Assembly: GCF_030161635.1 (NCBI RefSeq)
Contig: NZ_BSUO01000001.1
Coordinates: 2,523,199 to 2,587,198, forward strand
Source of the DNA: Mobilicoccus caccae
GTDB lineage: Bacteria; Actinomycetota; Actinomycetes; Actinomycetales; Dermatophilaceae
Direction of reading: 5' to 3'
Length of the DNA: 64,000 bases
The notes beneath the pieces were generated by a model. That model saw only the letters and a list, made by a program, of their open reading frames with translations, was not told the DNA's origin and made no database searches. Position numbers and translations under genes: made by a program. Positions 48,230 through 58,033 of the stretch are shown here, piece after piece. How positions within the stretch are numbered: position 1 is the stretch's first letter; every line of letters begins with the position of its first letter.

Positions 48230-48628
48230 TTACCAGACGTAGGCGAGGACTTCCCCACCTACACCCTTGTTGGCAGCCTGCTTGTCGGTGAGGAGGCCGG
48301 AGGACGTGGAGATGATCGCCACGCCGAGGCCACCGAGCACCTTGGGCAGGTTCGTCGACTTCGCGTACACGCGGAGTCCGGGCTTGGACACACGCCGCAC
48401 GCCCGAGATGGAGCGCTCACGGTTGGGCCCGTACTTGAGGTCGATCGTCAGCGTCTTGCCGACCTCGGCGTCCTCAACACGCCAACCCGCGATGTAACCC
48501 TCGGATGTGAGGATCTCCGCGATGTTGGACTTGAGCTTCGAATACGGCATGGACACGACGTCGTGGTGCGCCGAATTGGCGTTCCGCACGCGCGTGAGCA
48601 TGTCCGCGATGGGGTCTGTCATCGTCAT
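48230..48628 (-). CDS. rpsH: 30S ribosomal protein S8
   Basis: 132 aa. [20 protein letters not shown] and the end [17 protein letters not shown]. Binds central 16S rRNA and, in E. coli, regulates the spc operon by binding rplE mRNA. ATG can be at 48628 or two codons later (MTMTDP). Confidence 0.96.
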   Translation of the reverse strand: MTMTDPIADMLTRVRNANSAHHDVVSMPYSKLKSNIAEILTSEGYIAGWRVEDAEVGKTLTIDLKYGPNRERSISGVRRVSKPGLRVYAKSTNLPKVLGGLGVAIISTSSGLLTDKQAANKGVGGEVLAYVW

Positions 48629-48723
48629 TTTGGGCTTCTCCGCCCTTCCTCACCGCGGTTTCTCCTCGGCACCCGATGTGCCGGCAGACCTTCGGTGTAG
48701 AAGTGTTGTCGTTGGACGAGCTG

Positions 48724-48909
48724 TTACCAGCTGCTCTTGGTGACGCCGGGCAGCTCACCGCGGTGAGCCATCTCGCGCAGGCAGACTCGGCAGAGGCCGA
48801 ATTTGCGGTAGACCGAGTGGGGTCGGCCACACCGCTGGCAGCGGGTGTAGGCGCGGACCTTGAACTTGGGCTTGCGATTGGCCTTGTTGATCAGTGCGGT
48901 CTTGGCCAC
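48724..48909 (-). CDS. rpsN: 30S ribosomal protein S14, zinc type
   Basis: 61 aa; CQRC and CRVC pairs show the zinc-binding (type Z) form. [20 protein letters not shown] and [13 protein letters not shown] are standard. Starts 2 nt past rplE. Confidence 0.96.
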   Translation of the reverse strand: MAKTALINKANRKPKFKVRAYTRCQRCGRPHSVYRKFGLCRVCLREMAHRGELPGVTKSSW

Positions 48910-48911
48910 GA

Positions 48912-49484
48912 TCAGTTCTCCTTGAACGGGAATCCGAGGTGACGCAGCAGTGCACGACCCTCGTCGTCATTCGTCGCGGTGGTGACGACCGTGATGTCCA
49001 TACCGCGGACGTGGTCGATCTTGTCCTGGTCGATCTCGTGGAACATCGACTGCTCGTTGAGACCGAAGGTGTAGTTGCCGCGGCCGTCGAACTGCTTCGG
49101 GGACAGACCACGGAAGTCGCGGATACGCGGCAGGGCGACCGTGACCAGACGGTCCAGGAACTCCCACATGCGCTCGCCGCGCAGCGTCGTGTGGCAGCCG
49201 ATGGGCATGCCCTCACGGAGCTTGAACTGGGCGATGGACTTGCGCGCCTTGGTCACGACCGGCTTCTGACCGGTGATGGCGGTGAGGTCGCGCACGGCGC
49301 CCTCGATCCGCTTGCTGTCCTTGGCGGCCTCGCCGACACCCATGTTGACGACGACCTTGACGACGCCGGGGATCTGCATGACGTTGCCGTAGCCGAACTC
49401 GTCCTGCAGCTTGCCCTTGATCTCGTCGCGGTACTTCAGGCGCAGCCGGGCCGCGGGGGCCGCAGCGATCGTGCTCTCGCTCAT
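48912..49484 (-). CDS. rplE: 50S ribosomal protein L5
   Basis: 190 aa. [37 protein letters not shown] and [20 protein letters not shown] are family signatures. Binds 5S rRNA. ATG overlaps the rplX stop. Confidence 0.96.
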   Translation of the reverse strand: MSESTIAAAPAARLRLKYRDEIKGKLQDEFGYGNVMQIPGVVKVVVNMGVGEAAKDSKRIEGAVRDLTAITGQKPVVTKARKSIAQFKLREGMPIGCHTTLRGERMWEFLDRLVTVALPRIRDFRGLSPKQFDGRGNYTFGLNEQSMFHEIDQDKIDHVRGMDITVVTTATNDDEGRALLRHLGFPFKEN

Positions 49485-49837
49485 CAGAGGTCCTTCCCGG
49501 AACGCACCGACACGCGGACCCGCTGGGTCTTCGTGCGGCCGTCGCGCTCGACGGTCTCGACGCGCGTGCGGACCCGGGTCGGCTTCTTCGTCTCCGGGTC
49601 GACGATCATCACGTTGCTCACGTGGATCGGCGCCTCGACGTCGACGATGCCGCCGGCGCCACGCTGGCTCGCGCGGGTGTGCTTGGTGACGCGGTTGACG
49701 CCCTCGACGAGCACGCGCTGGGTCTCGGGGTAGACCTCGATGACCTTGCCCTGCTTGCCGCGGTCGCCGCCCTTGTCCTGCTTACGGCCGGACATGACCT
49801 GAACCAGGTCGCCCTTCTTGATCTTCATCTTGGCCAT
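49484..49837 (-). CDS. rplX: 50S ribosomal protein L24
   Basis: 117 aa. KOW motif [21 protein letters not shown] near the N-terminus and [20 protein letters not shown]. Initiates 50S assembly. 3 nt past rplN. Confidence 0.96.
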   Translation of the reverse strand: MAKMKIKKGDLVQVMSGRKQDKGGDRGKQGKVIEVYPETQRVLVEGVNRVTKHTRASQRGAGGIVDVEAPIHVSNVMIVDPETKKPTRVRTRVETVERDGRTKTQRVRVSVRSGKDL

Positions 49838-49840
49838 GAG

Positions 49841-50209
49841 TTACAGCACCTCCGGGGCCAGCGAGATGATCTTCATGAACTTCTTGTCGCGCAGCTCGCG
49901 GCCCACCGGGCCGAAGATGCGGGTACCACGCGGGTCACCATCGCCCTTGAGGATGACGGCGGCGTTCTCGTCGAACCGGATGTAGGAACCGTCCGGACGA
50001 CGGCGCTCCTTCTTGGTCCGAACGATGACCGCCTTGACGACGTCACCCTTCTTGACGTTGCCACCGGGGATGGCGTCCTTGACGGTGGCGACGATCACGT
50101 CACCGATGCCGGCGTACCGCCGGCCGGAGCCACCGAGCACACGGATGCACAAGATCTCCTTGGCTCCGGTGTTGTCGGCGACACGAAGTCGCGACTCCTG
50201 TTGGATCAC
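49841..50209 (-). CDS. rplN: 50S ribosomal protein L14
   Basis: 122 aa, [20 protein letters not shown], the invariant start and length. First gene after the 271-bp gap with structured element copy 3, so it may have its own promoter. Confidence 0.97.
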   Translation of the reverse strand: MIQQESRLRVADNTGAKEILCIRVLGGSGRRYAGIGDVIVATVKDAIPGGNVKKGDVVKAVIVRTKKERRRPDGSYIRFDENAAVILKGDGDPRGTRIFGPVGRELRDKKFMKIISLAPEVL

Positions 50210-50367
50210 TTCTCACTCCTGTCGTCGCGCCGGTTCTCAACACCCGGCGAACCGGGTTCGAGCCTTGCGGAACTTCATGGCCAGTTTCCTGACCGATGTC
50301 TTGTTGACCGATCCATGTCGGTCAGACCCACACGAACGTCTTGCACCACCTGGCCGGCGAAGCCGGC

Positions 50368-50433
50368 CCGAGAATCCGCGAGCGAAGCGAGCTTGGATTC
50401 TCGGAACGACCAGATCGCCGCGGCGAAGCCGCG
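50368..50433. repeat. Structured intergenic element, copy 3
   Basis: Stem CCGAGAATCC (50368-50377) with GGATTCTCGG (50395-50404), loop GCGAGCGAAGCGAGCTT; 14 nt later hairpin CGCGGC-GAA-GCCGCG (50419-50433). Also preceded by GGCCGGC-GAA-GCCGGCC (50352-50368). In the rpsQ-rplN gap, antisense orientation to the transcript. Confidence 0.7.
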
Positions 50434-50452
50434 CCCCCGCATTCCGGGGGCA

Positions 50453-50473
50453 CACGGGGGCGGAGCCCCCGTG
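50453..50473. terminator. GC-rich hairpin after rpsQ
   Basis: CACGGGGGC and GCCCCCGTG around GGA, 7 nt past the rpsQ stop. Could cause partial termination between the S10 and spc gene sets. Confidence 0.65.
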
Positions 50474-50480
50474 CGCCGAC

Positions 50481-50798
50481 CTATTTGGCCTTCTCGGCGA
50501 TGCGGACGAGGCGCCACCGCTTGGTCGCGGAGAGCGGTCGCGTCTCCATGAGGACCACGCGGTCGCCGACGCCGGCTTCGTTGTTCTCGTCGTGAGCCTT
50601 GAGACGGCTCGTGCGCCGCATGACCTTGCCGTACAGGGCGTGCTTCACGCGGTCCTCGACCTCGACGACGATGGTCTTGTCCATCTTGTCGCTGACGACG
50701 TAGCCGCGCGCGGTCTTGCGGAAGTTGCGGTCGCTCGAGGCGGCGTTCTCGCCGTTCACCTCGTCACCCACGGTGTTCTCCTCCGGTGTGGTCGTCAT
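50481..50798 (-). CDS. rpsQ: 30S ribosomal protein S17
   Basis: 105 aa. Core [20 protein letters not shown] and [20 protein letters not shown]; an acidic 25-residue N-terminal extension ([17 protein letters not shown]). Last gene of the S10 set. Confidence 0.96.
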   Translation of the reverse strand: MTTTPEENTVGDEVNGENAASSDRNFRKTARGYVVSDKMDKTIVVEVEDRVKHALYGKVMRRTSRLKAHDENNEAGVGDRVVLMETRPLSATKRWRLVRIAEKAK

Positions 50799-50800
50799 CG

Positions 50801-51028
50801 TCAGCTCGCCACCTTCGGTCCGCCGATGTTGAGCTCACGCTCACGCATGATCGTGTAGATCCGTGCGATGTCCTTGCGAACCGCGCGGAGCCGGCTGTTG
50901 TTCTCGAGCTGGCCGGTGGCGGACTGGAATCGCAGGTTGAACAGTTCGCCCTTGGCCTTCTTGAGCTCTTCGGCGAGCTTGTCATCGGACATCTCGCGGA
51001 TCGCGTCCGCGGCCAGGTCCTTCGCCAT
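50801..51028 (-). CDS. rpmC: 50S ribosomal protein L29
   Basis: 75 aa. [20 protein letters not shown] and [20 protein letters not shown] form the two-helix L29 hairpin near the exit tunnel. ATG overlaps the rplP stop. Confidence 0.96.
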   Translation of the reverse strand: MAKDLAADAIREMSDDKLAEELKKAKGELFNLRFQSATGQLENNSRLRAVRKDIARIYTIMRERELNIGGPKVAS

Positions 51029-51447
51029 CAGTTGTCACCACCCTCACGTGCGATGAAACGGGCCTTCATGGGGAGCTTGTGCATCGCGAGTCGCATCGCC
51101 TCACGGGCGACCTCTTCGCTGACGCCGGACAGCTCGAACATGACGCGGCCGGGCTTGACGTTGGCCACCCACCATTCGGGCGAACCCTTACCGGAACCCA
51201 TGCGGGTCTCGGCGGGCTTCTTGGTCAGCGGACGGTCGGGGTAGATGTTGATCCACACCTTTCCGCCACGCTTGATGTATCGGGTCATCGCGATACGCGC
51301 GGACTCGATCTGACGGTTGGTCACGTAGGCCGGGGTGAGGGCCTGCAGGCCGTAGTCACCGAAGGCGATCTCCGTGCCGCCCTTGGCCATGCCGCGCCGC
51401 GTCGGGTGGTGCTGCTTGCGGTGCTTGACTCGACGGGGAATCAACAT
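51028..51447 (-). CDS. rplP: 50S ribosomal protein L16
   Basis: 139 aa, [39 protein letters not shown] is diagnostic. Contacts A-site tRNA. Shares one base with the rpsC stop region. Confidence 0.97.
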   Translation of the reverse strand: MLIPRRVKHRKQHHPTRRGMAKGGTEIAFGDYGLQALTPAYVTNRQIESARIAMTRYIKRGGKVWINIYPDRPLTKKPAETRMGSGKGSPEWWVANVKPGRVMFELSGVSEEVAREAMRLAMHKLPMKARFIAREGGDN

Positions 51448-52289
51448 CAGGAATCTGCTCCCTCGGTGGTCGCGGGGGCGCCCGACGTCACAGCCGACTC
51501 GCCGCCCGTGCTCTCGGTGCGGCCGGCGCCACGGGCGCCGCGCTCACCGCTGGGACGACGCCCGCGAGCGGGACGGTCGCCACGGTCGCCGCGCGGACCG
51601 CCACGGCTGGGCCGACCCGGCGCTGCGGCCTGCTGAGCAGCGAGCTCCTTGGCCGTCATGTCGCCCTTGTAGATCCAGACCTTCACGCCGATGCGGCCGA
51701 AGGTGGTGCGGGCCTCGTAGAAGCCGTAGTCGATCTGCGCACGGAGCGTGTGCAGCGGCACACGACCCTCGCGGTAGAACTCGGTGCGGCTCATCTCGGC
51801 GCCGCCCAGACGACCGGACACCTGGACACGGATGCCCTTGGCGCCGGCGCGCGTGGAGGACTGCATGCCCTTGCGCATGGCGCGACGGAAGGACACACGG
51901 GCCGAGAGCTGCTCGGCGATGCCCTGGGCGACGAGCTGCGCGTCCATCTCGGGGTTCTTGACCTCGAGGATGTTCAGCTGCACCTGCTTGCCCGTGAGCT
52001 TCTCGAGCTCGCCGCGGATGCGGTCGGCCTCGGCGCCACGGCGACCGATGACGATGCCCGGACGCGCGGTGTGGATGTCGACACGGACGCGGTCACGCGT
52101 GCGCTCGATCTCGACGCGGCTGATGCCGGCCCGCTCCATGCCACTGGACATGAGGCGGCGGATCGCCACGTCTTCCTTGACGTAGTCGCGGTAACGCTGG
52201 CCGGCCTTGGTGCTGTCGGCGAACCACCGCGACTTGTGGTCGGTGGTGATGCCCAGACGGAAGCCGTTCGGGTTGACCTTCTGTCCCAT
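51447..52289 (-). CDS. rpsC: 30S ribosomal protein S3
   Basis: 280 aa. N-terminal [22 protein letters not shown] domain with [18 protein letters not shown], and C-terminal domain [20 protein letters not shown]. The last 60 residues are a Gly/Arg/Ser-rich disordered tail typical of actinobacteria. Confidence 0.96.
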   Translation of the reverse strand: MGQKVNPNGFRLGITTDHKSRWFADSTKAGQRYRDYVKEDVAIRRLMSSGMERAGISRVEIERTRDRVRVDIHTARPGIVIGRRGAEADRIRGELEKLTGKQVQLNILEVKNPEMDAQLVAQGIAEQLSARVSFRRAMRKGMQSSTRAGAKGIRVQVSGRLGGAEMSRTEFYREGRVPLHTLRAQIDYGFYEARTTFGRIGVKVWIYKGDMTAKELAAQQAAAPGRPSRGGPRGDRGDRPARGRRPSGERGARGAGRTESTGGESAVTSGAPATTEGADS

Positions 52290-52705
52290 TAGCGGGCGCC
52301 TCCGTTCGTCTCGGGCTGGCTCACGTGGACGGTGATGTGGCTCGTGCGCTTGTTGATGCGGAAGGCGCGACCCTGAGCACGCGGCTGGAACCGCTTCATC
52401 GTCGGGCCCTCGTCCACGTAGGCCGTCGTGACGACGAGCGAACGCTCGTCGAACGGCAGCGACTCCTTCTCGGCCTTGACGCGAGCGTTGGCGATCGCGC
52501 TGGCGAGAACCTTGTAGACCGGGTCACTGGCCGACTGCGGCGCGAACTGCAGCACGGCGAGAGCCTCGGTGGCCTGCTTGCCGCGAATGAGGTTCACGAC
52601 GCGGCGGGCCTTCATCGGCGTGACGCGCACACCACGGGCCTGTGCCTTGGCTTCCACGGTCACGGCCTCCTTCTGGGTGTTCGTTGCGGAATTCGAGCCG
52701 GCCAT
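52289..52705 (-). CDS. rplV: 50S ribosomal protein L22
   Basis: 138 aa; core [40 protein letters not shown]. Lines the exit tunnel. A 15-residue Asn/Thr-rich N-terminal extension is probable; MKAQARG-type internal starts are not supported. Confidence 0.96.
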   Translation of the reverse strand: MAGSNSATNTQKEAVTVEAKAQARGVRVTPMKARRVVNLIRGKQATEALAVLQFAPQSASDPVYKVLASAIANARVKAEKESLPFDERSLVVTTAYVDEGPTMKRFQPRAQGRAFRINKRTSHITVHVSQPETNGGAR

Positions 52706-52986
52706 CAGCGACGACGACCCTTCTTGTCGTCCTTCACGTGACCCTTGAAGGTGCGTGTGGGGGCGAACTCGCCGAGCTTGTGACCGACCATCGCCTCGGT
52801 GACGAACACCGGGACGTGCTTGCGGCCGTCGTGGACGGCGAAGGTGTGACCGAGGAAGTCGGGGGCGACGACCGACCGACGTGACCAGGTCTTGATGACG
52901 TTCTTGGAACCCGCTTCGTTCTGGGCGTCCACCTTCTTCTGAAGGTGGTCGTCGATGAAGGGGCCCTTCTTCAGGCTGCGAGGCAT
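52705..52986 (-). CDS. rpsS: 30S ribosomal protein S19
   Basis: 93 aa, [39 protein letters not shown] is conserved. Overlaps rplV by one base. Confidence 0.97.
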   Translation of the reverse strand: MPRSLKKGPFIDDHLQKKVDAQNEAGSKNVIKTWSRRSVVAPDFLGHTFAVHDGRKHVPVFVTEAMVGHKLGEFAPTRTFKGHVKDDKKGRRR

Positions 52987-53001
52987 ATCAGCGGGCTCCT
53001 A

Positions 53002-53838
53002 TCAGCGCTTCTTGCCGGTACGACGGCGGCGGACGATGAGCTTGTCGCTCTCTTTGTTGGGGCGACGCGTCCGACCCTCGGGCTGTCCCCAGGGGCTGAC
53101 GGGGTGACGTCCACCGGAGGTGCGACCCTCACCACCACCGTGCGGGTGGTCCACCGGGTTCATGACGACACCACGGACGGTCGGGCGCTTGCCCTTCCAC
53201 CGCATACGGCCGGCCTTACCCCAGTTGATGTTGCTCTGCTCGGCGTTGCCGACCTCGCCGATGGTGGCGCGGCAGCGGACGTCGACGTTGCGGATCTCGC
53301 CGGAAGGCATACGCAGCTGGGCGTAGCGGCCCTCCTTGGCGACGAGCTGAACACGCGCGCCGGCCGAACGAGCGATCTTGGCGCCGCCACCGGGGCGGAG
53401 CTCGATGGCGTGGATGACCGTACCGACGGGGATGTTGCGCATCGGCAGGTTGTTGCCCGGCTTGATGTCGGCCGACGGGCCGTTCTCGATGCGGTCGCCC
53501 TGCTTGAGACGGTTCGGCGCGATGATGTAGCGCTTCTCCCCGTCGGCGTAGTGCAGCAGCGCGATGCGGGCGGTGCGGTTGGGGTCGTACTCGATGTGAG
53601 CGACCTTGGCCGGGATGCCGTCCTTGTCGTGGCGACGGAAGTCGATGACGCGGTAGGCGCGCTTGTGACCGCCACCGATGTGACGCGTCGTGATGCGGCC
53701 CTGGTTGTTGCGGCCACCGGACTTCGACAGCGGGCGGACGAGCGACTTCTCAGGCTCGTTGCGCGTCACCTCGACGAAGTCGGCCACACTCGACCCGCGA
53801 CGCCCTGGCGTCGTCGGCTTGTACTTGCGGATACCCAT
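53002..53838 (-). CDS. rplB: 50S ribosomal protein L2
   Basis: 278 aa. [39 protein letters not shown], and the catalytic-site-proximal His in [15 protein letters not shown] primary 23S-binding protein required for subunit joining. Confidence 0.97.
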   Translation of the reverse strand: MGIRKYKPTTPGRRGSSVADFVEVTRNEPEKSLVRPLSKSGGRNNQGRITTRHIGGGHKRAYRVIDFRRHDKDGIPAKVAHIEYDPNRTARIALLHYADGEKRYIIAPNRLKQGDRIENGPSADIKPGNNLPMRNIPVGTVIHAIELRPGGGAKIARSAGARVQLVAKEGRYAQLRMPSGEIRNVDVRCRATIGEVGNAEQSNINWGKAGRMRWKGKRPTVRGVVMNPVDHPHGGGEGRTSGGRHPVSPWGQPEGRTRRPNKESDKLIVRRRRTGKKR

Positions 53839-53879
53839 GAGATCAGTTCTCCCTTAGCGATTCGATCGTCGTCGGCGGC

Positions 53880-54173
53880 TCAGCGGCCGAAGACGTCGAT
53901 CGAGCCTTCCTTGAGGGTGACGACGGCGCGCTTGGTGTCCTTGCGCTTGCCAGTCCCGAACCGGGTCCGACGCGTCTTGCCGGGGCGGTTCAACGTGTTC
54001 ACCGAGGCGACCTTGACCGAGAAGATCTCCTCGACGGCGATCTTGATCTCGGTCTTGTTCGCACGCGGGTCGACGAGGAACGTGTACTTCCCCTCATCCA
54101 TCAACGTGTACGACTTCTCCGAGACGACCGGCGAGAGCAGGACGTCGCGGGGGTCCTTGTTCAGGGCGCTCAC
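53880..54173 (-). CDS. rplW: 50S ribosomal protein L23
   Basis: 97 aa. [40 protein letters not shown]. Docking site at the tunnel exit for SRP and trigger factor. ATG overlaps the rplD stop by 4 nt. Confidence 0.96.
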   Translation of the reverse strand: MSALNKDPRDVLLSPVVSEKSYTLMDEGKYTFLVDPRANKTEIKIAVEEIFSVKVASVNTLNRPGKTRRTRFGTGKRKDTKRAVVTLKEGSIDVFGR

Positions 54174-54817
54174 TTGGCGACCTCCTTGCGCGTGGCAGCG
54201 GCGACGAACGCCTCGAAGGCGTCCTCGGTGAAGACGATGTCGTCGGCGCAGAGCACGTCGTAGGTGTTCAGCTGGTCAGCGAACAGCACGTGCACGCTCG
54301 GCAGGTTGCGGACCGAGAGCATGGCCGTCTCGTCGCCGCGGTTGACCACCACGAGCTGGTTCGCGCGCTCACTGAGCGCGGTCATCAGCTTGGCGGCGGC
54401 GCGGGCCGACGGGGTATCGCCCTCGACGACACCGGTGACGACGTGCACCCGGTCGTGACGAGCACGATCTGACAGGGCGCCACGCAGGGCGGCGGCCTTC
54501 ATCTTCTTGGGGGTGCGCTGGCTGTAGTCGCGCGGCTGCGGGCCGTGCACGACTCCACCACCGGCGAACTGGGGCGCACGGGTCGAACCCTGACGGGCGC
54601 GGCCGGTGCCCTTCTGCCGGTACGGCTTGCGGCCACCACCGCGGACCTCGGCCCGCGTCTTGGTGGAGTGCGTCCCCTGGCGCGCCGCGGCGAGCTGCGC
54701 GACGACGACCTGGTGGATCAGCGGCACGTTGGTCTGCACACCGAAGATCTCGGCCGGCAGCTCGACGGAACGGCCGGCGGCGGCACCGGTGATGTCCCGG
54801 ACGTCGATCGTCGTCAT
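54170..54817 (-). CDS. rplD: 50S ribosomal protein L4
   Basis: 215 aa. [20 protein letters not shown] is the tunnel loop; [16 protein letters not shown] follows. In E. coli L4 represses the S10 operon by binding its leader; whether that occurs here is unknown. Confidence 0.96.
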   Translation of the reverse strand: MTTIDVRDITGAAAGRSVELPAEIFGVQTNVPLIHQVVVAQLAAARQGTHSTKTRAEVRGGGRKPYRQKGTGRARQGSTRAPQFAGGGVVHGPQPRDYSQRTPKKMKAAALRGALSDRARHDRVHVVTGVVEGDTPSARAAAKLMTALSERANQLVVVNRGDETAMLSVRNLPSVHVLFADQLNTYDVLCADDIVFTEDAFEAFVAAATRKEVAK

Positions 54818-54818
54818 G

Positions 54819-55481
54819 TCACGCTCCCTTCACAGCGGTGCGGACGAGCACGACGGCGCCACGGGGGCCGGGAACGGCACCCTTGACCAGCAGGAGACCC
54901 TGCTCGGCGTCGACCGCGTGGATCAACAGGTTCTGCGTCGTCTGACGGACGCCACCCATACGACCGGCCATGCGGTGGCCCTTGAAGACGCGGGCCGGAG
55001 TGGCGCAGGCGCCGATGGAACCCGGCTTGCGGTGGTTACGGTGCGCACCGTGGGAGGCGCCCACACCCGAGAAGCCGTGACGCTTCATGACACCGGCGAA
55101 CCCCTTGCCCTTGGTGCGGCCGACGACGTCCACGCGCGCACCGGCCTCGAAGGCCTCGGCAGTGATCTCCTGGCCGGCCGTGAACGACCCCGCCTCGGAG
55201 TTACGGAGTTCGACGAGGTGACGACGGGGCGTGACCCCGGCCTTCTCGAAGTGGCCGCTCATCGGCTGGTTCACCTTGCGAGGATCGATCGACCCGAAAG
55301 CGATCTGGACGGCGTTGTACCCGTCCACCTCGTCGGTGCGGACCTGCGTCACGACGCACGGACCCGCCTTGATGACGGTCACCGGCACGAGGCGGTTGTC
55401 GGCATCCCAGACCTGGGTCATGCCGAGCTTCTCGCCCAGGACGCCGGTGACGGCGCGCTCGGTCTTGGAAGAAATGCTCAT
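54819..55481 (-). CDS. rplC: 50S ribosomal protein L3
   Basis: 220 aa. [20 protein letters not shown] and [20 protein letters not shown] mark L3. 13 nt after rpsJ, 1 nt before rplD. Confidence 0.96.
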   Translation of the reverse strand: MSISSKTERAVTGVLGEKLGMTQVWDADNRLVPVTVIKAGPCVVTQVRTDEVDGYNAVQIAFGSIDPRKVNQPMSGHFEKAGVTPRRHLVELRNSEAGSFTAGQEITAEAFEAGARVDVVGRTKGKGFAGVMKRHGFSGVGASHGAHRNHRKPGSIGACATPARVFKGHRMAGRMGGVRQTTQNLLIHAVDAEQGLLLVKGAVPGPRGAVVLVRTAVKGA

Positions 55482-55494
55482 GTCTGCCCTGCCC

Positions 55495-55803
55495 TCAGAG
55501 CTTGATCTCGATGTTGACGTCCGCCGGCAGGTCGAGACGCATCAGCGAGTCGACGGCCTTCGGCGTCGGGTCCACGATGTCGATGAGGCGCTTGTGCGTG
55601 CGCATCTCGAAGTGCTCGCGGCTGTCCTTGTACTTGTGGGGCGACCGGATGACGACGAAGACGTTCTTCTCCGTCGGCAGCGGCACCGGACCCACCACCG
55701 TCGCGCCCGCACGGGTCACGGTGTCGACGATCTTGCGCGCCGAAGAGTCGATGACCTCGTGGTCATACGACTTCAACCGGATGCGGATCTTCTGTCCCGC
55801 CAT
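55495..55803 (-). CDS. rpsJ: 30S ribosomal protein S10
   Basis: 102 aa. [20 protein letters not shown] and [20 protein letters not shown]. First gene of the S10 operon; also part of the NusB-NusE antitermination complex. The 605-bp region upstream holds its promoter. Confidence 0.97.
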   Translation of the reverse strand: MAGQKIRIRLKSYDHEVIDSSARKIVDTVTRAGATVVGPVPLPTEKNVFVVIRSPHKYKDSREHFEMRTHKRLIDIVDPTPKAVDSLMRLDLPADVNIEIKL

Positions 55804-56190
55804 CGCTTACGTCTCTCTTCCTGGTCGTTCCAAACGGATCCGGCTCCTCCGAGCTCCGACCCCCGCAGTCGGGCGTGTCGCGCCCTACCCAGGAGAACGA
55901 GGGCATGCAGAACCGCATGACCCTCGCTGCCGATCGTCACCCGGTCGTGAACCGGAGGTCTCTGATACGCGACGAGGCCCAGTTCACGGACGGATCCGTG
56001 TGCTAGTCACCTCTCGCGAGGGACGGCCACACCCCCAGGAGCGCCACCGAAAGCCGGTGCGCACACACGAAGGACGTGCCGTCAAGCAACCCGTCAATAC
56101 TGACAGACTCACGGCCGATGGCCAAATCGGCCGTGCCTACGCCGCCTTCGGCGGGCGGCCGACACCGCCTGCGGCGGCCAACTACTTGGA

Positions 56191-56255
56191 CGCGGCTTCG
56201 CCGCGGCGGTTCTCTGTTCCGCCCGACCAGGCTCGCTTCGCTCGCGGTCGGGCGG
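56191..56255. repeat. Structured intergenic element, copy 4 (inverted)
   Basis: Stem CCGCCCGACC (56219-56228) with GGTCGGGCGG (56246-56255); on the minus strand the loop reads GCGAGCGAAGCGAGCCT. Hairpin CGCGGC-TTC-GCCGCG (56191-56205) is 13 nt away. Opposite orientation to copies 1-3. Confidence 0.7.
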
Positions 56256-56263
56256 CGCAATAC

Positions 56264-56291
56264 CCGATCTGTGACTTCGTCGACAGATCGG
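56264..56291. terminator. Hairpin downstream of the enoyl-CoA hydratase gene
   Basis: 9-bp perfect arms CCGATCTGT and ACAGATCGG around GACTTCGTCG, 118 nt past the stop. Plausible end of the hydratase transcript before the S10 promoter. Confidence 0.5.
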
Positions 56292-56408
56292 CGATTGCGG
56301 ACGGGTCCTCGCCATCAGGCTCGGCTCGCGTCAGCGAGTGGAGTGCTCACCGGCCAGGCACCGCCTCGTCGGCGTGCACCGGGGGTGCTCCCATCGGATG
56401 GTTCCCCC

Positions 56409-57218
56409 TTAGCGGCCGGGGAAGGTGGGCCTCTCCTTGGCCACGAAGGCGCGGACGCCTTCGACCTTGTCCTCGGTCTCGAAGGCGGTGTGGAAGGCGG
56501 AGGCCTCCTTGTCCAGCCCCTCGGCCGTCGAGAGGGAGGCCACCTCGTTCATGAGGCGCTTGCAGGTCGACACGGCCATGGGCGACTTCGTCGCGAGTTC
56601 CGCCACCGTCGCCTTGGCGCCCTCCACCACTGCCGCCGCGTCGTCGAACAGGCGGTTGACGAGGCCGATCCGGTGCGCCTCCTCGGCGTCGATGGCGCGC
56701 CCGGTGTAGATGATCTCGCGGGCCATGCCGATACCGACGCGATCCGCTAGGCGCACGCTGCCCCCGAATCCCGGCACCAGGCCCAGGTTGACCTCCGGCT
56801 GGCCGAACTTGGCGTTGCGGGAGGCGTAGATGAAGTCGCACGCCATCGCCAACTCGCACCCGCCACCCAACGCGAATCCGTTGACGGCGGCGATCACCGG
56901 CACCGGCAGCGCCTCTAGCCGCAGCGTCACGTCCTGCATCCGGCGGCTGTACGTCTCGCCCTGCTCCGCGGTCATCTGCTGCATCTCGACGATGTCGGCA
57001 CCCGCCACGAACGCCTTCTCCCCCGCGCCCGTGATGACCACACCGTGCACCGGCCACTCACCGTCACGCCCGACGCCCAGGAGCACCTCGGTGAGCGCCC
57101 ACAGGTCCTCGACGACCTGCCCCGCCAGCGCGTTCATCGCCTTGGGCCGGCTCACGGTCACGACGAGCGCCTTCCCCTGCTGCTCGACGATCAGGGTCTC
57201 GTAGGTGCCGAAGTCCAT
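56409..57218 (-). CDS. Enoyl-CoA hydratase / crotonase family
   Basis: 269 aa. Oxyanion-hole strands at FVAGADIVEMQQM and NGFALGGGCELAMACDF; the catalytic Glu position is filled in QPEVNLGLVPGFGG. Acts in fatty acid beta-oxidation or short-chain CoA metabolism. Alone on the minus strand between the lipoprotein gene and the S10 operon. Confidence 0.88.
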   Translation of the reverse strand: MDFGTYETLIVEQQGKALVVTVSRPKAMNALAGQVVEDLWALTEVLLGVGRDGEWPVHGVVITGAGEKAFVAGADIVEMQQMTAEQGETYSRRMQDVTLRLEALPVPVIAAVNGFALGGGCELAMACDFIYASRNAKFGQPEVNLGLVPGFGGSVRLADRVGIGMAREIIYTGRAIDAEEAHRIGLVNRLFDDAAAVVEGAKATVAELATKSPMAVSTCKRLMNEVASLSTAEGLDKEASAFHTAFETEDKVEGVRAFVAKERPTFPGR

Positions 57219-57334
57219 GGGTACTCCCTCGGGGCGGACGCGCGCGGCGTCGAGATGGCAGGATCACCGCCCACCGTAGTCGCCCCGCCCCTGCTCCGGG
57301 CGGCGCCGAGTCGGTCCGTGTTCCACCCCGGCGA

Positions 57335-57861
57335 TCACCCCACGTCGACGACGTTCCCCGGATTGCAGCCGGCCGCCACGGTCTCCCACCACCCGACCTC
57401 GGGGCGCGCCGGCTCGAGATACCAGGCCGCCTTGTCCGACGCGAACACCGCGTGACACCGGAACTGGTCGCGCATCCCCTCACCCTCCGCATCGGGCACG
57501 GCACGGACGACGCGTCGCCACGCCTCCTTGACGACGTCCTGGTCCGCCTCCCCCGCAGCCGCTCGTCGGGGGTCACCTTGAGCGCCCGGGTGCCGTCGCG
57601 GTCCACCCACTCCGCGTCGTCGACGAGACGCTCCGGAATCGACGGAGTCGCGCTCGCGCCCTCCTCCTCGGGCTCCGCGGAGCCCGACCGCTGCGCAGAA
57701 CCCTCCGCGGACTCCGACGAGGACGAGGACGAGGACGAGGACGCGGAGGACGCCGGCGACGCCGCGTCGGAGGCGCCGGGCGGCGACCCGCATCCGGCCG
57801 TCGTCACCACTGCGACCGACACTCCGGCGAGCAGGACTCTCGAACGATGAAGCTGAAGCAC
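57335..57861 (-). CDS. DUF2599 lipoprotein (frameshifted)
   Basis: Signal peptide with lipobox TTAGC, then a Ser/Glu-rich linker (SSASSSSSSSSSE) and the DUF2599 domain: GTRALKVTPDERLRG, then in another frame AWRRVVRAVP, MRDQFRCHAVFASDKAAWYL and AGCNPGNVV. Adding one base to the C5 run at 57550-57554 joins the parts (175 aa). The GTG at 57861 is a poor start, with GGAGG directly adjacent, so the true start may be a few codons further up. Function unknown; two Cys could pair. Confidence 0.72.
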
Positions 57862-58033
57862 CCCTCCAGGGTGGCTCACCCACCTGAGATCCCGGTGAAG
57901 GTCGCCGATGTCCGCCCCACCACTTCGCCCGGCTGCAATTCCCCTGAACGACAGACGTATTCCTCTAGTGTGAAGCACCTCACACGGCTACCGACCCCGA
58001 CGGCAGCCTTCGAGCACCAGGAGAGAGTTGTCC

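Larger units (their letters stand above)
55804..56408. other. 605-bp region between enoyl-CoA hydratase and rpsJ
   Basis: Noncoding. Right part: hairpins at 56264-56291 (CCGATCTGT/ACAGATCGG) and 56111-56134 (ACGGCCGAT/ATCGGCCGT) plus structured element copy 4. Left part (55810-56000): the S10 leader, in which I could not settle promoter boxes. Confidence 0.65.

Noticed and set aside
55810..56000. A classical E. coli-type L4-binding S10 leader
   Set aside because: I could not see the conserved hairpins; calling it would need a structure search against known leaders.
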